Positions 63,380 to 64,000 of a stretch of DNA of 64,000 nt are shown one piece after another; position 1 is the stretch's first letter; each line of letters opens with the position of its first letter. The translations under genes were made by a program, and so were the position numbers. Origin of the DNA: Acinetobacter gyllenbergii CIP 110306 = MTCC 11365 (GTDB lineage Bacteria; Pseudomonadota; Gammaproteobacteria; Pseudomonadales; Moraxellaceae); NCBI RefSeq assembly GCF_000413855.1, contig NZ_ATGG01000003.1, positions 1-64,000 on the forward strand, written 5' to 3'. A model generated the notes under the pieces. The model searched no databases. It saw nothing but the letters and a program-made list of their open reading frames with translations, and was not told the DNA's origin.

Positions 63380-64000
63380 ATGAAATTTTTAACGAAACAT
63401 TTATTTATTGGTGCAGCGGCTGGTTTGCTAGTTGCCTCCAGCTTCTCGGTTTTTGCTGAAAGTAATCCCACCGAAATTCGACTGGGTGTACCTGGTGCTG
63501 GTGTAGGTGGAAAACCAAAGGTTGGTGGCAGTGCGTATGCAAGTGCGAACTTACGCGGCATTTTGGAAAAAGAGTTTGCCAAAGACGGCATCAAGGTGAA
63601 ATGGAGCTTTTTCCCCGGTGCAGGCCCCGCATTAAATGAGGCCTTAGCCAATAAAAAAGTTGATTTTGGTATCGGGCATGGTGATTTACCGTCAATTGTC
63701 GGACGTTCAACGGGTTTGAAATCCAAACTGTTATTTGTGACTGGACGTTTTGGACCAGTCTACTTTGCAGTGCCATCGGATTCAGGCGCGAAAAGTCTGG
63801 CGGATTTAAAAGGCAAAACCATTTCTGTATTTAAAGGCACTAACCAACAGCTGATTTTGGGACGTTTATTGCGTAAATACGGATTCACTGAAAAAGATTT
63901 CCGTGTGATTAGTCAGGACTTTTATTCAGCTCAAACCTCACTCTCAACAGGTGATATTGATGGCCTGATTACCAGTCCGTGGACATTGGAAGCACGCGGT
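63380..64000 (+). CDS. ABC transporter substrate-binding protein, sulfonate type (cut by window end)
   Basis: The frame is open to the last base, so the C-terminus is missing. It begins with a signal peptide (KFLTKHLFIGAAAGLLVASS, FSVFA-ES) and continues EIRLGVPGAGVGGKPKVGGS, FFPGAGPALNEALANKKVDF and FKGTNQQLILGRLLRKYGFT, which fits the SsuA/NrtA-like periplasmic binding proteins for aliphatic sulfonates, taurine or related anions. An ATG at 63365 is an alternative start. It follows the DcaP-type porin within 24 bases and is surely in the same transcript. Permease and ATPase genes should follow outside the window. Confidence 0.83.
   Translation, partial: MKFLTKHLFIGAAAGLLVASSFSVFAESNPTEIRLGVPGAGVGGKPKVGGSAYASANLRGILEKEFAKDGIKVKWSFFPGAGPALNEALANKKVDFGIGHGDLPSIVGRSTGLKSKLLFVTGRFGPVYFAVPSDSGAKSLADLKGKTISVFKGTNQQLILGRLLRKYGFTEKDFRVISQDFYSAQTSLSTGDIDGLITSPWTLEARG

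Overview
The window looks like chromosomal DNA of an Acinetobacter species. The main reason is an efflux locus whose products match my memory of the Acinetobacter AdeRS/AdeABC proteins over almost their whole length. Low-GC codon use, DcaP-type porins, the hut gene order and a cyanide-insensitive bd oxidase agree. Species cannot be fixed from the sequence alone. I saw no tRNA, rRNA, transposase, CRISPR array or prophage genes.

Layout. (1) 1-10.5 kb: the C-terminal part of a type VI secretion VgrG, a 1658-residue Rhs polymorphic toxin, and an AT-rich array of at least ten related small membrane-protein genes, interrupted by two orphan copies of the Rhs toxin tip. The small proteins are most likely immunity proteins. 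Three of them are broken at the same place by the same 7-T tract; a -1 shift there restores a protein that aligns without gaps to the intact copies. This is the most unusual part of the window. (2) 10.6-20.6 kb: a complete histidine utilisation region (hutC, hutD; hutU, hutH, hutT, hutI, hutG) followed by a glutamate dehydrogenase gene, with HutC-type operators before hutC and hutU. Histidine would be taken to glutamate and then to 2-oxoglutarate. (3) 20.6-28.9 kb: an SDR/crotonase pair with a divergent AraC regulator, a MocR-type regulator, the CioAB oxidase with a 40-residue DUF2474 subunit, and two genes of unknown function.

(4) 28.9-43.8 kb: an AraC regulator divergent from two paralogous periplasmic proteins that flank a PF10118 protein; a YdeP-like molybdenum oxidoreductase with FdhD; a DyP peroxidase; a thioesterase; and a four-gene operon (flavin monooxygenase, alpha/beta hydrolase, second PF10118 protein, NAD-dependent epimerase) divergent from a third AraC regulator. 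(5) 43.8-51.6 kb: adeC, adeB, adeA and, divergent, adeR and adeS, with an AdeR-type direct repeat between them.

(6) 51.7-58.7 kb: a conspicuously AT-rich catabolic block (carboxylate/amino-acid symporter, tautomerase, VOC protein, FAD amine oxidoreductase, FCD-type GntR regulator, ProC-like reductase, porin). Its two probable promoters each carry a pair of GTATAC boxes about two helical turns apart. The substrate is unknown. (7) 58.9-64 kb: an NtaA/SnaA/DszA-type flavin monooxygenase, an aldo/keto reductase, then a sigma-54-like promoter before a DcaP-type porin and a sulfonate-type ABC binding protein cut by the window end. This end looks like organosulfur scavenging.
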